Assembly (NCBI GenBank): GCA_900708905.1
Contig: CAADRB010000021.1
Span: 894,258 to 958,257 of the forward strand
DNA from: Hymenolepis diminuta
Taxonomy: Eukaryota; Platyhelminthes; Cestoda; Cyclophyllidea; Hymenolepididae
Length of the DNA: 64,000 nt
Direction: 5' to 3'
How positions within the stretch are numbered: the first letter of the stretch is position 1; each line of letters begins with the position of its first letter. Shown piece by piece: positions 63,758 to 64,000 of this stretch. The notes below the pieces were generated by a model that saw only the letters and a list, made by a program, of their open reading frames with translations, searched no databases and was not told the origin of the DNA. The position numbers and the translations under genes were made by a program.

Positions 63758-64000
63758 CTAGAAATGCGAAAAGAAAAAAGAACAAGCTAAAACACGCTGA
63801 TCATAAGATTCAGAGGATGGATTCAATTAATTAAAGCGCTGCTGCATAAAGCGCATATAATAACAAATCAACCAATAGTAACAAATAATCATACAATGCA
63901 TTTAACCTCGTTGAATCTATGTACAAATTAACGAAGACAGTTTGTATAATAGACACCAAAATAATGAACATACATAAGCGCCAATGCGGTTAATCACACG
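63758..64000. other. Intron sequence of the unidentified gene
   Basis: AT-rich sequence upstream of the minus-strand acceptor at 63758. No exon is seen before the window ends. Confidence 0.4.

Overview
This window is nuclear DNA from a eukaryote, most likely a parasitic flatworm (tapeworm or fluke). The sequence is AT-rich, the genes are heavily split by GT-AG introns, and about 24 of the 64 introns I could place are only 30-47 bases long. In at least two genes intron length rises sharply from the 5' to the 3' end, a pattern reported for schistosomes; tapeworms also have an intron-size peak near 36 bases. I cannot name the species. All exon models were built by eye from splice signals, reading-frame continuity and remembered family sequences; no alignment was run.

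Layout. 1-12.9 kb: gene-poor, with dispersed SINE-like repeats; it probably holds long introns and the unseen 3' exons of the next gene. 12.9-13.8 kb (-): 5' exons of a cortactin-binding-protein-2 family gene. 14.2-17.5 kb (+): DARS2, the mitochondrial aspartyl-tRNA synthetase. 17.9-18.8 kb (-): an hnRNP A/B RNA-binding protein. 19.8-31.8 kb (-): CEP135/Bld10, a 21-exon centriole protein. 32.3-34.8 kb (-): RBM34/Nop12. 34.8-40.9 kb: a mobile-element cluster with an almost complete but dead mariner and three copies of a dispersed repeat. 41.0-41.7 kb (+): an MPV17L2-like membrane protein. 41.8-42.7 kb (-): PSMA6. 43.0-54.0 kb (+): POLR1B, the second-largest subunit of RNA polymerase I, 19 exons. 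54.0-63.6 kb: mostly non-coding, with SINE copies and a fourth copy of the dispersed repeat. 63.6-63.8 kb (-): the last exon of an unidentified gene that continues beyond the window.

The genes are mostly housekeeping and packed in pairs. CTTNBP2-like/DARS2 and PSMA6/POLR1B are head to head, sharing 450 and 343 base spacers. DARS2/hnRNP and MPV17L2/PSMA6 are tail to tail with almost touching or overlapping poly(A) signals. RBM34 and CEP135 lie in tandem with a short gap. Functional links are loose: POLR1B makes pre-rRNA and RBM34/Nop12 proteins act in its processing. I found no CRISPR array, gene cluster or other clearly new system. The most interesting features are the ultrashort introns, the overlapping poly(A) signals, the intact mariner ends, the dispersed repeat with a shared internal deletion, and an LTR-like insertion against a POLR1B splice donor.
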